Source: JBHAEP01 sp041855665
GTDB lineage: Bacteria > Patescibacteriota > Saccharimonadia > Saccharimonadales > Saccharimonadaceae
DNA: 6,430 nt
NCBI GenBank assembly: GCA_041855665.1
Contig: JBHAEP010000057.1
Span: 1-6,430, forward strand
Direction of reading: 5' to 3'
Made by a program: the position numbers and the translations under genes. This document shows, one piece after another, positions 5,397 to 6,430 of the stretch (position 1 is its first letter; every line of letters begins with the position of its first letter). Under the pieces are notes generated by a model that was given only the letters and a program-made list of their open reading frames with translations, did not search any database and had not been told where the DNA came from.

Positions 5397-6430
5397 TTAA
5401 TTTGTTGGAGTTCCCGGTAGAGTTGCCGGCCAAGGAGTTGTATCTCCAACTGGTGACGAGAAGTTGATTGTAGGAACTATATTACCCGTGTTTTCTTCTG
5501 CCCTAGGAGCCTCTACATTGATATTTCCTCCAGCCTGAATAACGTAAGTAAATTTAGTTGATCCAAATTTACCAGGAGCTACATCGTTATGTTGAACCAT
5601 AGGGCGCATACCCGCAGGAAGAGACGCACCTCCACCATTCCAAGAGCCGCCCCAGGAATTAATCCTAGCATAAATATAAATAGTTTGATTTATACGACGA
5701 ACTTTAGCACTTCCGGTTAGTGTACCAGACAGCAGGCCTGGCACATCTCGCCAACCAGTGTCGCCATAAACAACCTTCCATCCAGTATTTCCAGTACCTG
5801 TTGCTTTCACCCAGCGAACAGCTCCGTTTGTAGCTAGGGTGTCAGTATAGTAAGTTCCGACATCTGCAGTCATAACACCTTCAGGCATACCAGCGCCGCG
5901 AAGCTCATGAGTATCTTTCCAGATAAAATCACAGTTGTTATTAGAGTTTTTAGTCAATACTTGACCAGTCATTCCACCTGCAGGAACATTGCTGCCTGTA
6001 AACTGAAGTCCTAGGTTACTTGTTCCATTTCCAGTAACGTTTAGACCAGTAGAGCACGGCTGGGTGCTATTTGTAACTGAAATTGTAGCATTCTGACCAG
6101 CCGCCCCGGTGTCGCCTTTCTCGCCAGTAACTCCAGTTTCACCTTTGTCGCCTTTTTCACCCTTTAGGTCTGAATAAGCTATGATATTATTCCAGCTAGA
6201 ATCACCTGTATATCGCCATTGAATATATAGATCGCCTTTTTGAATTTCTATTTCTCGGCCATCTTGTCCATCGATACCATCTTTACCATCGGCGCCATCC
6301 TGTCCATCTTTACCATCTTGACCATTAACGCCATCTTGACCATCGACACCGTCTTTACCGCCTACACCGTTTAAGCCGTCGGTACCAGGTGTGCCAGTTT
6401 CACCCTTTTCGCCGGTTGCACCTGTAGCTC
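5397..6430 (-). CDS. Collagen-like protein with phage-type C-terminal tip, C-terminal part
   Basis: Partial gene: 343 codons run from the window edge to the TAA at 5397-5399, and the N-terminus lies beyond the window. Numbering from the first whole codon (6428), residues 1-57 are 19 unbroken Gly-X-Y triplets, many ending in Asp (KDG, QDG). Residues 58-89 are a non-collagen insert with IQWRYTGDSSWNNI. Residues 90-113 are eight more triplets of the EKG/DKG kind. Then come a Ser/Thr/Gly-rich region with two cysteines (125, 166), a segment with GNTGWKVVYGDTGWRD (213-228), and a beta-rich C-terminal domain ending in TPWPATLPGTPTN. The final motif and the GTGNTGW segment resemble, from memory, tail-fibre and minor tail proteins of phages. 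A trimeric stalk with a binding tip is the natural reading. No sorting signal or membrane segment is seen at the C-terminus. It may be a cell-surface adhesin or a prophage fibre. The ATG at 5970-5972 is internal and not a real start. Confidence 0.85.
   Translation of the reverse strand, partial: ATGATGEKGETGTPGTDGLNGVGGKDGVDGQDGVNGQDGKDGQDGADGKDGIDGQDGREIEIQKGDLYIQWRYTGDSSWNNIIAYSDLKGEKGDKGETGVTGEKGDTGAAGQNATISVTNSTQPCSTGLNVTGNGTSNLGLQFTGSNVPAGGMTGQVLTKNSNNNCDFIWKDTHELRGAGMPEGVMTADVGTYYTDTLATNGAVRWVKATGTGNTGWKVVYGDTGWRDVPGLLSGTLTGSAKVRRINQTIYIYARINSWGGSWNGGGASLPAGMRPMVQHNDVAPGKFGSTKFTYVIQAGGNINVEAPRAEENTGNIVPTINFSSPVGDTTPWPATLPGTPTN
6090..6161 (-). repeat. Second Gly-X-Y block, EKG/DKG type
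   Basis: Eight glycines at every third residue (residues 90-111 of the visible protein). The triplets alternate Lys and Glu/Asp (GEKGDKGETG), the arrangement known to form salt bridges between chains in bacterial collagens that lack hydroxyproline. Confidence 0.85.
6258..6428 (-). repeat. First Gly-X-Y block, Asp-rich, coded by degenerate 9-base repeats
   Basis: Nineteen Gly-X-Y triplets without a break, continuing to the window edge (residues 1-57). In the last 14 triplets, 11 have Asp just before Gly. The DNA is an imperfect tandem array of GATGGT/GATGGC units, which could change length by slippage or recombination. Confidence 0.9.

Noticed and set aside
5397..5972. The 191-codon frame starting at ATG 5970-5972 as a complete gene
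   Set aside because: The same frame continues upstream without a stop through both collagen blocks to the window edge, so this ATG is an internal methionine.
6258..6428. CRISPR-like short repeats
   Set aside because: The periodicity is 9 bases and in frame with Gly-X-Y codons; there are no conserved direct repeats with unique spacers.
1..6430. UGA recoding as seen in Gracilibacteria/Absconditabacteria
   Set aside because: Stops used are TAG and TAA, the tryptophan codons I checked are TGG, and no frame needs an internal TGA to stay open. The standard bacterial code explains all genes.

Overview
The window is a compact, moderately AT-rich stretch of bacterial chromosome with every recognisable gene on the minus strand. 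In the order of transcription (right to left) it holds: the 3' part of a collagen-like surface or tail-fibre-type protein (5397-6430, N-terminus beyond the window), seryl-tRNA synthetase serS (4042-5340), a short ribosome hibernation factor of the HPF/RaiA family (3613-3984), the Sec translocase motor secA (854-3484), and the 5' part of an M16 (insulinase-like) zinc peptidase (1-850, C-terminus beyond the window). Genes fill almost everything; no gap reaches 130 bases.

Organism: the style suggests a reduced bacterial genome. Gaps are short, SecA lacks the C-terminal zinc-binding motif and carries an acidic insertion in its first nucleotide-binding domain, and SerS has an altered active-site motif. 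My best guess is a member of the Candidate Phyla Radiation, most likely Saccharibacteria (TM7). This rests on recalled family resemblance and was not tested by a search. The visible stops are TAA and TAG only, and tryptophan is TGG where checked, so nothing points to UGA recoding.

Transcription: two AT-rich hairpins with T-tracts (5362-5390 and 3565-3591) divide the strand into three units. The collagen-like gene ends at the first. serS follows with its own TATAAT box placed so that transcription would begin at its ATG, which predicts a leaderless mRNA. hpf has a second promoter inside the end of serS plus a strong Shine-Dalgarno sequence. After the second hairpin another TATAAT drives secA, whose stop lies only 3 bases before the start of the M16 peptidase gene, so those two form one operon.

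Function: secA, serS and hpf are housekeeping genes for protein export, tRNA charging and ribosome storage. The peptidase next to secA may act on exported or imported peptides, but this is inferred from position alone. The most unusual object is the collagen-like protein: two Gly-X-Y blocks of different charge, a 32-residue insert between them, and a C-terminal domain resembling phage receptor-binding tips. It could be a host-attachment fibre of an epibiotic cell or a tail fibre from a prophage; the window alone cannot decide.
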